DNA of 64,000 bases from Takakia lepidozioides (lineage: Eukaryota; Streptophyta; Takakiopsida; Takakiales; Takakiaceae): assembly GCA_030704615.1 (NCBI GenBank), contig CM060732.1, forward strand, positions 25,172,001 to 25,236,000, read 5' to 3'. Below are positions 12,407 through 23,605 of this stretch, piece after piece. Position 1 is the first letter of the stretch. Every line of letters starts with the position of its first letter. The translations under genes and the position numbers were made by a program. Under the pieces are notes generated by a model. That model was not told the DNA's origin. It saw only the letters and a list, made by a program, of their open reading frames with translations, and made no database searches.

Positions 12407-15400
12407 CTAGACCATCCTATGCCTCCTGCAAAGGCCACGGACAGTACCCTGGCACTGTGGGATGCAGCCTTTAAAAAATCAACTCAAGCAATTGGAGTGT
12501 ACCTAATGCCAGTCCTGGTCTGATTCAAGGTGTTCATGTTTCGGTGAAAGAGCGAATTGGCTTGGATTGTCATCATCCACTGGTTGGGATAAGTTGATCA
12601 ACCCCCCACGGTTGTCAACTTGTATCCTGCCCCTTATCTCCTCCCATCTTTGGTATCTGCAATGTACAAACTGAGAATTGAAAGTAAGCAGCTATTGCCA
12701 GGCAACCATTGAAAAAGTTAACTATCAGAACCTTTCCCCCATTGCAGATAACACAGGCTTGTCACTTTCTACCCCCATGTCAAACAAGTGCATAATTTCC
12801 AATACCCTGCTGGCATATGGAAATTCACCTAAAACTCCTTTGCTGGGTATTGTTAACATGTGAGCAACGCATTGAGTCCATCAATTCCACATTGAGCCAA
12901 CTCAGAATGGTTAGTTTGGCTATGTTATACTGAAAGAGAGTGGTTCACAGCCTGGGAAAGTTGACCAGAGATTGATGACACTCCATCCGTACCTATGCCA
13001 TAGAAACAAAACAAGGCCAAGCACAACATAGTGGAGACCAGTGGCCTCTCCATTCCTCAAGGAGCCAGTGGTCTCTTCATTCATGGCATATTCCTCTTTG
13101 ATGGAAACTCTGTCCTGCAATCGCAATTGCCATGTTTCTATAGTCATTCTATGCAAAGGGTCTCTCTGTGCAAGTGCAGTAGAGGAAGTCTAACATGCTT
13201 GGTGCCCATTGCCCCAAAACAGAGAATTAATAAAACTTGTTCGGCCCTAGCCAGTTTTTACAGTAGTTCTAAGACCAAAATTTCTATGCTGGCCATGCGG
13301 AAACATACCTCAAAGGACCAGCCCTTGTTTATGAGTTTGACCTGCAACAGCCATCAACTTGAGCAGGTTAGAACCACGCCAAAGTCTGTGGGGGACAGGT
13401 GAAACCCATAGGCAGTTGAAAACAGAATCATGTGAAACACCAGCATACCAGTACGGAGGCAATATCCTTGACCATGACTGCAACTATAAATGTCACTGCA
13501 CTGGTCTGCGCTACAAGCACCAGCTCCGCCACTGTCTGCGCACCCCACCCACAACTCCACAATCATGAACACAGCCAAAAAGAGAATGTACTCATGAGAC
13601 ATTGTTTGCCGTAGCCTTGTGGCCATAGACCCTGCTCCCAGTTCGGGTGAAACAAGAGTGATCAGACACTGCCTTTGTGAGGGGCCCACTCCAGTGGGAC
13701 TTACCTTGATATAAACAATTTGTTTGGGCTTTCCAGATTTCCTCTAGAAAGCCCTTCACACCAGCATCAATGTGCTGTGTGTGATCTGCCCTGCAATTAG
13801 GCCCCAACAGGGCCACAGAGGCTCAGCTCAGCTTAGTGAAATAGAGACACAGAGATCATGAATGAGATCTTTGACGATCCTGGCAAACATGCACTCCCTG
13901 TTAACACAGCAAGCATGAAGTTAGTTCTAGCACTACTACTGCAGCCCCATACACCAAATAACACAGATATGACCTCTGTTGCTGCAGAAAGAAATGAAAT
14001 GAGACTTTTATGACGTCCACAGAAAGCGCAAAGAAATGAAATGAAATGAAAGAAGGAAATGACCTGAAATGGTACTTTATGACATCTGCAGAAAGCTCAA
14101 AGAGCTTATGGGACAAGAGAAAGCAAGAAACAAGAGGGGGCCTTCCACAAGCAGCCCAAAAACAACTATTCAAGGGATTGTCTAAGTGTCACTGCCTCAG
14201 GCAGGCAAGCTGCTAAGAATTTCTGATCCTAGTAATGGAGAGAAACTTTATGACGTCCACAGGGGCCGAGAGTTCATGGGACAAAATAGAACAACAAGAA
14301 AAAAAGAGGGAGGAGTTTCAACCTAACCCAGCAGCTCTCTTCTGGAACAGAGAGTTTAACTTAAAGGATGTGTCTGCAGGCTTTACAGCATAGTTTGGTG
14401 ATAAGAGTGCTGGTGTGGGCAATGCATTGATAAGTTACACACGTACTTTCAATGTGGCTAAGGCACAGCCAACAGCTGTAACAAAGGTGGTCATTAGTAT
14501 ATTCTGTCGTGTCTCAAGATGACGATGCTCGCCAAGAGCTTGCCAAGACTCTGTGTAAAAGGAAATTACAATTGCAACGATCGCCATTACAGGCTTCAGC
14601 TCATGCATAGTGGAAAACGGGGTTGCCAATCCTGCCAGTTTATAATAGATAATCAGGCCTTTGTGCTACACCACCTCATAGTACTGCAATTCTTAGTAGA
14701 GGAAACTTTCCCATGCAATGGAGTTCTACCACCCATGTGCATACGTCATGTTGACCAGGGTGAATGTGTCGATACTTTTGATACAGATGGGCTTTTGAAA
14801 AGTGAACATTTCTCAGACACCCTTCCATCTTCTCAGTATCAAACAAAATTACGGAAGACTATTTTAGAATCCAACAAAGATATGACGAAATCATGGTCAA
14901 CAGTGGTCCATCACAAACTACCACCGTACATTCTCATCTTCTTGTCTAAAATGGATAAGCAAATGAAATGAAATGAAGTGGTATGAAATGGCAAAGAGAG
15001 CATACTCGGAGGTTGAGTTTCTCTCTGTCAGCCGTTAGGCAAAATATTGCAGAGACACAAAACAGCCACAGAAGATCAAAAGCAATACATAGAATTCCAA
15101 ATTTCACAGTGCATTCCATGGCAATATGTAGCTGAAATTTCAAGTTGAAGAAATTCACAGATTCTTAGAGCTGAATGTATGCAGCATACATCTAATAAGT
15201 TTTGACTGTACCAGCTGTAAATGTGAGATAATTTTATGAGAAATTTGCTGCAGTGCTAATCAACATTTGCTCATCAGAGACAGAATTGACAAAGAGTTTG
15301 AAGGGTGCAAACCTGCAGGAGGACCTGGGTACTGGTCCAACGGAATGCCGACACAAAGGCAGCCAACATGAGCAAACACAAGTCTATCACCTTAAGATTG

Positions 15401-18093
15401 TGGTCCAATGCCTTTCCAACTGCAGCCCTAGGCATCATGGATGTGTCAGCTTTGTCAAGCACCTCCAACCCCTACATTTTCCACTAAAGTTTCCATTTTC
15501 CATTTTCCATTTTCCATGCCTCCTTCTATTCATCAACCTGTGATTCGTTTTGTCTCATATCATTGCACCATAGCCTGTGATCTACCTGTGAGGCCGTCCA
15601 TGCACTGTAAGAAAATTGTCACTCACTACCATCTGATCCCCTTGTCAATATTGATGCCTAGGTTTAAGCAGAGTACCACCTGTCAAAAGAGTGCCCGTTG
15701 TAAGGGACAAAATACTTGCTGTCAACTTGAAACTCGGAACTTCCAAGCTGTTTGCAAACGTTCATAGGCAGTTGTCAATATCAGACTGTATCCATATGGC
15801 TTCATTATGGACTTTGTACAAACCCATCTAAAACACCCCAATGATTCCAGTGTCAGCAGTGAAGGAATAATGAAGCGTCTTGCTTGCTTATGTGTCTTAG
15901 ACATTGCCAATTTGTGCTTTCAAGAGGTGCTCCTAGAATGCATTCCTTTCCACATGGAGGTAGTCTGCAGGCTACAGAGACTCACTGGAAGGCATAGGTC
16001 AGAAGGAGGACGAACAGCGGTGCAGCTGACTTGCACTGCAAAACGGAAGACATTACAAAGTTAAACATTTCAGAGGGTGAGTGCATATGTTTTCAGAGCT
16101 CAAACCCACACTGGCATTCTGCACACTGTTGGAGAAAGAAAAGAAGAAAACATCCATCACACATAGGCGAGGATCCAGTAGAAAGAACAGACAACTACAA
16201 AACTACGAGAATGTTTTTACAAAAAGCATGACAAAAACTCCAAACTTTGCAGACAGTCCCTAACTGAGACAGTAGAAAAGCAGGACTCTATTAGTGAAAC
16301 ACTGCCGCTCAGGCTAAATCTTACCATAATCTTGAAATCTTCAGGGATTGATTTATGAGGTAAGCCAATGTTGATGTCCACCGCCGTTGCAACTGCGGTA
16401 GGAACCACTGTTGACAAAAAACAGGGAGTTCATCACCCTTCCAATCCAAGCCACAAAAATATAATTTTCAACCCTGTTGTTACAGAACCATGAATTGAAG
16501 CATATAATCAATTGTATACCTCTGCACACTGACCCAGACATCATCACCACAAGACCTAACAGAAAATGCAAGGCTGAAGGTTTGGTTAGTGTACCCTTCA
16601 TGAAGTAAGATTTCCATGAGATTCCGGCAAGGGCAGGTCGTTGTCCCCAGTTCTGGCCAAATAGCACAGAAGCCAGTGCTTGCAGGCCAAAGTACAATGC
16701 CTGCAGCAAGCGGGGTGCAGGAAAATAGGTCATCTTTTCTCCAGTTGATGACTGTTTGTATCTGCAAGGAGGCCACAAGAACTTTTAGATTGGACTCCAT
16801 CAATCTACACATCTGAATTAAAAAGCATCTATCTTTTCCCTTTCTGTACTGCCTTCTTTGATGGGAGGGGTCATACAATCACTTGGGGCAAGCAGCTCGA
16901 GTTTATGTGGGCCCTTATCAACCAGACATCTGGACACGAATTTTGTATGCCAGTTAGTCCACAGGCAGATTTCTTTCTTAAGGTCCATAAGCAAAACAGT
17001 TCCTCAAATTCATGGAGGTCTTGTTTTTGAACTTTGTGGGACAAGGATGGAACTCCCTTATGGAGAAAGGGGTCAGAGGGCTTACAGTTCATAGCCGCTG
17101 GAGGAAATGTACCAAAAAACTACATAGAGAAAGCTCTTTCCCATGGTTTCTGTGGTAGAATAAGGCTTGAACGCCGGTGGGGGAGTTCTCTCGCCCTTTT
17201 CTGGGCCATTCAGAAACCCTGGATCTGGAAGCTCCTCTGGGAAGAAAATTCCAACGCCTGTTAGTGAGAATAAAATATACCAGGGACGTATACATATGGG
17301 CCTGCCCCTCCCCTTTGGACGAACCTCTATATTTGGCTGTTTGTGTATAATGATTCCCCTGCACTCATTGGAGCTGAATTCCACAACCTCTCTACCCACA
17401 TCATTTTCAGGTTAAAATAGCGCAGAAGCGCAGTTCCCTTTCAAGCGGAAAGATTGGATTTCCAAATTTCGATACATACCAATAAGCTCGAACTTTCATA
17501 CCTGAATTTGCAATGGGATGTTCTTGCAGTTCGCTATCACTGGCATACGCACCAGATTCGTTCCCTGACTCCTCAACCAGAGAGATTTCAGGAGCGGGTT
17601 GTGGTAGCTGAAGCGGTCCAGCTAAGTTTGAGCAGCTGCATTCAGACATCTGGCCTCTTCCGGAAACGTTCATAAACCTTCGCTCCTCACAGTGCAAACA
17701 TATCTCCGTCACAAATTGTTCTTCTCCTTGCTTTGTGTCAGCCCCTTTTGCCAAAGAGCTCGATGCAACAGGGTTATCGGCCATGTTACAGTCCAAATAC
17801 ACCTCCTGCTGGTCCGTATTATCATCATCACCAGGCAACACAGTGGCAATTGAACTGTCGGTTCCACATGTTAGAAAGTTTAATGGGCATTTGAATCGAT
17901 AGGGGGCTCTCGTGTCTTGCTTTGTGCAATTTGCAGGACCGCAACTGACCGTTCTCCGCCTGTTTGTATAGATCATCAACATTACTGTGGAAACAGCAAA
18001 AGCGGCGAGAATACCCAGATGCCGATAAGGAGCACTCAGCGGACTCCCCAGCGTCAGCAATGGCGGAATCTTCATTTTTGTCTCCCTCTTCAC
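12407..18093 (-). CDS. SLC35C2/At1g06470-type transporter, diverged paralogue (12 exons)
   Basis: Member of the drug/metabolite transporter superfamily (nucleotide-sugar/triose-phosphate translocator group); substrate unknown. Minus-strand exons: 17502-18093, 17086-17257, 16595-16761, 16325-16407, 15986-16035, 15680-15747, 15313-15419, 14925-14937, 14447-14631, 13449-13535, 12993-13114, 12407-12425 (last tentative), giving about 554 residues in frame. Recognisable parts, in order: GKSFLYVVFWYISSSGYEL, YFPAPRLLQALYFG, VVPTAVATAVDI, CKSAAPLFVLLL, LEVPSFK, SAFRWTSTQVLLQ, MRMYGLATPF spanning the microexon, and AQTSAVTFIVAVMVKD. Each matches an exon of the 36-41 kb gene in order and phase. Odd points: exon 1 carries its own extra membrane segment (LGILAAFAVSTVMLMIY) and an acidic linker; the segment after DINIG has lost the hydrophobic helix of its paralogue; the end (LFLWHR) lacks the paralogue's 50-residue tail. 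It may be specialised or losing function. Confidence 0.72.
13975..14130 (-). repeat. Dispersed repeat copies (TCATAAAGT...CATTTCATTTC family)
   Basis: On the minus strand 14045-14130 reads as a Cys/Leu-type run TCTTGTTTC, then CCCATAAG, CTCTTTGAGCTTTCTGC, and GTCATAAAGTACCATTTC. The adjacent 13975-14040 is a shorter second copy. Related copies sit at 14235-14305 (minus), 18190-18250 (plus) and 21055-21140 (plus). They lie in introns of the transporter gene and in intergenic DNA. No terminal inverted repeat is clear; the family is unidentified. Confidence 0.5.
14235..14305 (-). repeat. Dispersed repeat, copy 3
   Basis: Minus strand carries TCTTGTTGTTC, GTCCCATGAACTCTC and GTGGACGTCATAAAGTTTC in the same order as the copy at 14045-14130. 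It is inside an intron of the transporter gene. Confidence 0.45.
15477..15517 (+). repeat. Short (ttttcca)n tandem repeat
   Basis: Four consecutive copies of a 7-bp unit (ttttcca with one variant) in an intron of the transporter gene. Confidence 0.6.
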
Positions 18094-18189
18094 CTCTCTT
18101 TATGGACTCCGAGAGATGGAGTGTGCCTGATGTGTATATTCTTCAAAGGAGGCAGTATCCGAAGGGGAGGAAGCTGATTTCGGCCAGAG

Positions 18190-18250
18190 TCTTCTCTCTC
18201 TTTCTCTTTGAGCTTCCCCCGTACGTTATAAAGTACCATTTCATTTCATT
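18190..18250 (+). repeat. Dispersed repeat, copy 4
   Basis: CTCTTTGAGCTTCC, then GTTATAAAGTACCATTTC and CATTTC, matching the minus-strand copy at 14045-14130 over about 50 bp. It lies about 100 bp upstream of the transporter start codon. Confidence 0.5.
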
Positions 18251-21054
18251 TCTCTGTGTATTCTTCAGGCTTGTAGACGACGAAAAGAGACTCAGGCTTG
18301 CGGTCTGCTTGTAGTGCTATTTCATCGGACGATAATTGCATTCAGAAAACCGCGAGGTTATTCTATCTACGCTAATCTAAGGGCACTCATCAGCAGACGC
18401 TTACCCCCAACCCGTCATGACCTGTCCGTCCATAAGTAAGCTCAAAGCTGGTAAAGCAACTACGAGAAGTTGCGAGCTTCTCTGTGCAATGTCATAGCTA
18501 AAGCGCTTGGTTTGAAGTTGGAACATGCCTTGGGTGCCCTTACTTGTGGCTTTGGAAAGCAGTAATGTGATCAATTCAAAGGATAGTGCTTTGCTCAAAA
18601 TGGTTCCATGAATACCCGCTTCAGTCTGCAGCTCCTGCTCTTATCAACACAGTCCTCTTCCCACAGGATTGACTACACCGGCTACCCAGAGGCTTCCGAA
18701 GAAACTACGAGACTTATTAGAGCCACCACAGGATGAAAATATATCCGGATCGTAACCATAATAGAGATGAAGCTACCCACCAGATGGTACGATGAAGACA
18801 ATTTCCAGGCAGCAAATTAGGGAGGAAAGGGCACTGACGCAAATGGCCTAGCAAAGATTAGAATCGCTATGCCTGAAAGAGGCAAATCGCCTCTTTCGAT
18901 TCCTGTGTGATCTTCGATTCTGTTCCAGAGTACTGACGATCCTGACTTAATACTTGTTATATAGCCGTCTCACACGACTCTCTATATCCTTCAAAACACC
19001 TTCTTGTCCTCCATCCAATCGGATACAAACTCTCCATGGAGGTTAGGGAAGGTCCAATAAGGAATTCCTCTGTCTTGTCCCAGTCCCTGCGTTTTCATGA
19101 CTTCACCATAATTTTCCCGGCATCTCTCATACAAGAACTAACAATCCAGCAGGAAGCATGCAGCGCTTAGCGGAGCTGTCGGTTTGATGGGTGCCTTTCC
19201 GCCATAGCCAACAGTCATGTTCACCTGAACGGGAACCAGTATTCCGTTAGGTCACATGAGCGAATTATACTCCTTGAACAGACGGGTAGAAGCGACGCAT
19301 GAGAAAAACAACATACTTACCTTTTCAAGTGTGGCCTCCCAACGGCCACTTTGTCCTCTTCTCTTTGCTGTGTGCCCTTGCTCTCTCCGCATGTGTCCTT
19401 CTCCATGTGCCATGGGGAGCCCCTTGCCATCTCGACTCTCTCTCATGCTGCACGGGTGATTCTATCCCCTTTTTCCTCACTTTCTGGGTCATCATCTTCC
19501 TGGCTGGCCGAAATCACCTGGTTTGTGATTTTATTGGAGCTATTTTGCAGGTTGTCATCCCCTTGGACCCTCATCGTTCCCTCATATTGAAAAGTTGCTC
19601 GTCATTCCTGCCAACCAAAAACCCACTCGCGAACAATTCATCTGCCAAAGTACAGATTTACAGTGAAGGGAAATTGGGGTTCCAGACATACTGAACCGGG
19701 TGGATTGGATAACGAAGGGGGAGTCGAGAAGGCTCGTGTTAGAAAGAGCTGCGGGGTACGTCAATCCTAGGTGTGGCACCGCGATGTTTACAACTTGTGA
19801 CACACTTCCGTGTCTCTAGCCATGGGTAACTCCCACTCTAGCCCCAAGTAAATGGGATGGGAACGAAGGGGATGTTATGGGAAACCATGATTATAGGATG
19901 CAAGAGGGGGGTGGGGAGAAAGAGAGAGAGAGAGAGAGAGAGAACGGGCAGGGGCGGGCTGTGGCAGCTAGGTGTAACAAGCCATCTGATTAGAATGAAG
20001 TCCTACCGAGTGCCTTAAGAGACTGATTTTAGACTGATAGTGATGCTAATGTTCAGACTGTCTTGGTGAAATATGCTGGTGATGATTGAAGCATGTTTGC
20101 ATGCTCTCTGGCTCCCGGCTGCATGCTGTGGCCCTTTCTGGCTGCTTCATTTGGTAGGTGTGGTGTTCACTTGGGCTGGTTTGCCCCGTTCTTTGGCTGG
20201 GCCTTCCTGCTTATGGGTTTCTGGCGGCCCATCACCAACTTTGGGGTGTTCAGCCTCATGGCATTGAAAGGATTCTGAGAAATCTTCCCCATCCTTTCAC
20301 AAAGTTTGCATTGGGTTCCATGATTCCTTTCTCTTAAAGAAATAACTGGATACCCCAGGACTCAGCCACAATCGACGCATGGAGCTGCCCAGGGCTAAAT
20401 TATATCGGAGCTACTCTAACTATCCCTAATTTAGATCTTCCAATGCATGTGAAGAGATGCATGACAAAGGTGAGGAGCGACACCTTACAACCTTGCTGAG
20501 TTGATCTAATGCTTGGCAAACTTGTTCTGTTTGTTCTTTGCTGGGGCAGCGCTTTTTTATCCAACAAAGGATCAGTCTTGGAGATGGCAGACTTCAAATT
20601 CAGAATACGGGAAGTTCTATGTCTCAGTGCACAGAGAGGTGAGGCAAACACCCATTAAACTGTAATAGGGACTGGGATTTTCACAGTCTGGGATCAAAAC
20701 AATTTGACTTTTTTTTCTGATGAGCCCCCGCCTCAACTAAAAGAGAATCAAAATTCCATTCACTGGCATAATATAGGGTATACGGAGGAATGTGAGTACA
20801 GCGACTCAGAGTATGTCAGAGTGACCATATTCTCGTAAAGAAGCCACCTATAGTTATTTCTAATTATCCAACCCCATCTTTTGTGAGTGTGACGCAAATG
20901 TCAGGATGTGGATGTATGACAAAATTTATGCTTGAAGGTTCTCTCTGTTATAGTCGTTTAGTTATAGTCTGCCAACTTAGCGAAGTTGACTCTTAGTGAA
21001 AAAAAAGTTGACACAGAGACAAATATTAGTTGTTTTTGGTCTACTTGTAGAGGG
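18251..21054. other. No recognisable gene
   Basis: Contains the 5' flank of the minus-strand transporter gene and an (AG)n microsatellite at 19921-19943. Open frames here are short, mutually overlapping and lack conserved motifs or linked splice signals. Confidence 0.4.
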
Positions 21055-21140
21055 CCATGTCTCTTCTTGTTTCATGCTCTCTTGGCCCATAGAACTGTCT
21101 GCGGATGTTATAAAGCAAGAGTTCATTTCATTTTTCTCAT
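21055..21140 (+). repeat. Dispersed repeat, copy 5
   Basis: TCTTCTTGTTTCATGCTCTC, GGCCCATAGAACTG, GATGTTATAAAGC and TTCATTTCATTT appear in the order seen in the 14045-14130 copy. Confidence 0.45.
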
Positions 21141-21166
21141 AACCGTGATGTGGCGACCCACAAAAT

Positions 21167-21730
21167 GTGTATCATCAGATTGTAAAACACCACGAGGTTC
21201 ATAAAGAGTGCACCAAAAAGTGCGACCAATTGGTCAGAGAAATAAAAAATTACCAGGCCCAACTACAGATGATGAACTTGGGTTGCCTCAATCCCTACAT
21301 GAAGTCTGGTAAGTCCCCCTCTTCTCTTTCACCTGTTTGTAACGTGTAGAACTCTAGGACTCACTTTCAAGTTGACCATGTGACTCGCCTGGGATGCATT
21401 TCAAATGTACTGTCTCTCTCACAATGCTAATCAGCAAATGTACCTCATGTGGACAACTCTTTCTACCTTGAAGGTGCATGCTCTCCTAGCGTTCGAGCGC
21501 CATATGGGCCAGGCTCACCTCGCCTGGGTAACTGCCAATGTCCAAACAGACCTCCTCCTCCTTGCACAGATCCATTCAGGACGGTCTCAGAGATTGAGTT
21601 CAATGGCGGTAGACGTCACGAACCACAATTTCTCGAGGACCACATCAGGAGCCGACATCCTCGGCTTGTGAAGCGACTGCAACCAAAGCTTCCATTACCC
21701 CCGCTTAATAGAGGTTCTTCCAACAAGTAG
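21167..21730 (+). CDS. Possible two-exon coding segment, unrecognised
   Basis: A first segment (about 21167-21308) encodes KKCDQLVREIKNYQAQLQMM, a coiled-coil-like stretch, and ends at a good GTAAGT donor. A second segment (about 21449-21730) encodes a Pro-rich run and then FLEDHIRSRHPRLVKRLQPK before a stop. Both have protein-like composition, and the second contains HxxxxH spacing reminiscent of half a C2H2 finger without its cysteines. The connecting acceptor, the start and the function are not established. It could be the 3' end of a larger gene whose upstream exons I cannot see. Confidence 0.25.
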
Positions 21731-22571
21731 GAGCCTTTCTTCATCAACTATCCCTTCTCTTTTGGTCTCCCTCTCATCATCGTCTTCCTTTCTTCTCTCT
21801 CAATTGAGAACTTTGTTGGGTTTAAGCCTAAGTCTACTTTACAATCAAACAATTAGTACTTTCGTACGGGTTAGGAAATTGTGTCGACATATATTTTCTT
21901 CCATGTTTGTGTTGAATGATGGGTGGCAACACTCTATTTTACTTTTCTTTTTTTAAAAGAAGTTGTCAAAGAATGGGAACGGAGCCAGTTACTAGCCAGG
22001 AACGAATAACCTCAAAGTGCCATGAAGGCTTGACAAGCGACGAGGCAACAGCCCAAACACTGTACTTATTTGTGTTAAATGACATTATTGAGTTTTTCAT
22101 ACATGTAATATTACTAATAAAGTTGCAGTATTCACACTTTGAGATTGACTGCTTTAAGGTTCTGCACTAGGGAACAGAATTGTGTTGCTTTTGAACCAAT
22201 TTGTAGACTCACAGAATATTCTAAGCATCTAAACGAAGGCGACTGACTGGAGGAGCAAATCGCTCTTTCAATGAAGTTGTAAAGCCATCCTGACTTGGGG
22301 CCCACTTTGGACCTGTAATTTGTGTTTCATCCCTGCAAGTTTGAGTGCAAACGTAAAGTGAGTCAAACGAAACTAGGTATGAGTTTGCAAAACTGGGTGG
22401 GAGTCCTGCTACTCTCCTCTCGCAGCAACTGTCCATTCTTGTCACTATCGTCGCAGCGCTGCACAGGCAAAACCCAAACTGTGTATGAAACTAGTTTGAC
22501 TCCAAGTTTTGGTGAAGAAACGAGTTTCATCCTGTGTTTTTCCTCTTTGTATGACTTTGAGAGAACCAAGT

Positions 22572-22760
22572 TGTAGCAGAGTGGTCAAGGGCACATACCA
22601 CCTTGGAAGTGGTTGTGGGTTCAATCCACTGATTGGTGCCACAAAGGTGTCCACCTTCCTAGCAGAAGGCAGTAACCCTTCGGTGTCAATGAAACACCAT
22701 AATTTACATTTCCTTGGGGGGGAGGTGTCATACAAAATATATATACATATATATGTATAT
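22572..22760 (+). mobile_element. tRNA-derived SINE-like element (degenerate)
   Basis: A Pol III A-box-like TAGCAGAGTGG (22574-22584) is followed 33 nt later by a B-box-like GGGTTCAATCC (22617-22627). Between them lies a 5-bp stem with a 7-nt loop (22597-22613; loop CTTGGAA, anticodon position TGG). The T-arm pairs poorly and no acceptor stem is evident, so it is not a functional tRNA. The segment ends near a TATATA-rich microsatellite at 22738-22763, which could mark the 3' tail. A decayed tRNA pseudogene is the alternative. Confidence 0.5.
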
Positions 22761-22905
22761 ATGACTTTGATCCCCAGTTTTGGAACTGGGTTTCACATTG
22801 AGAAAAAGCCACACCTATAGGGTAACATGTTCATCAAGTATAGGGGCTACTTGTTCTTTAGGCGCACACTAGAAAAGGCCCGGGAGTTTAATGCGAGCCC
22901 TTCGG

Positions 22906-23040
22906 TCCTGCCTGCGTGGCACCCCCCTCGCCCCCCACAGCCCACCCCCCTCCGGCTCCCGCGCGGCTCGCGGTCGCCGCGGCCCGCCCCCGCTCTGCCG
23001 CCCCTCCCCTCGCCCCCGCCCACCCCGCCGCCCCCATGCA
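22906..23040. other. Extremely GC-rich, C-skewed block
   Basis: About 130 bp composed almost only of C and G (repeated CCCCCC, CCGCGG, GCCGCC) in otherwise AT-balanced DNA. The open frames across it on both strands are Pro/Arg/Gly low complexity and are judged non-coding. Its minus strand is G-rich and could form quadruplexes. Confidence 0.6.
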
Positions 23041-23605
23041 TCACATGAGTCGCATGATCCATGTGTTGCAACCATCCCATGATGACGGACGGCCTCCCAT
23101 AACATGATGTGACACATAGCCATTGCAGGCCGTAGGTGATCCCAATCATCATGCTCGCATGTTTTTCGCGTCCTGTCCGCACGCACATGGCGTCGCTGAC
23201 GCTTCGATGCGGCCCCTCGCCTTTCACCACCCACGTCAATTCTTGAGTGTTGAGATTCATGGCAGCCTCAGGACATCTTCTCCAAGCTCAATGGCATCTG
23301 ATGGGGCCGGATTATATGATCCCGGTGGAAGCGGTATTGCAGGCACTCTCTTGCATATGAATTGGCTTGCATGTGTTACAAACTGTTCAATGAGCTCTGG
23401 CAGTGAGCGATTACTCATTGGAGGTCACTTTAGGGTTACTTCTTTTGTAGTTTTGTAGTCATTCAGTTCATTTGCAGCTATTCTCTTGCCCTTGCTTGCC
23501 TTTTTTTTGTCATGAGCAGAAATGGAGTCGTTTAGAGTTCGTGTGCATACAGTCCTGTTTTAGTGTCAGTTGTTGCTTTCACATCCCAGCAACCTCCGAG
23601 TGTAG

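Noticed and set aside
13354-17399. Initial reading of this region as a decayed transporter pseudogene
   Set aside because: Once exons were delimited by splice sites and phase, every core exon was open and phases matched the intact sister gene, so it is annotated as a gene with one altered helix and a tentative last exon.
22572-22645. Functional tRNA-Pro(UGG)
   Set aside because: A- and B-box-like words and an anticodon-like stem exist, but the T-arm is mispaired and there is no acceptor stem or T-run terminator.
22847-23260. 137- and 121-codon Arg/Gly-rich ORFs
   Set aside because: They cross the GC-only block, which has no stops in any frame; no protein-like features outside it.
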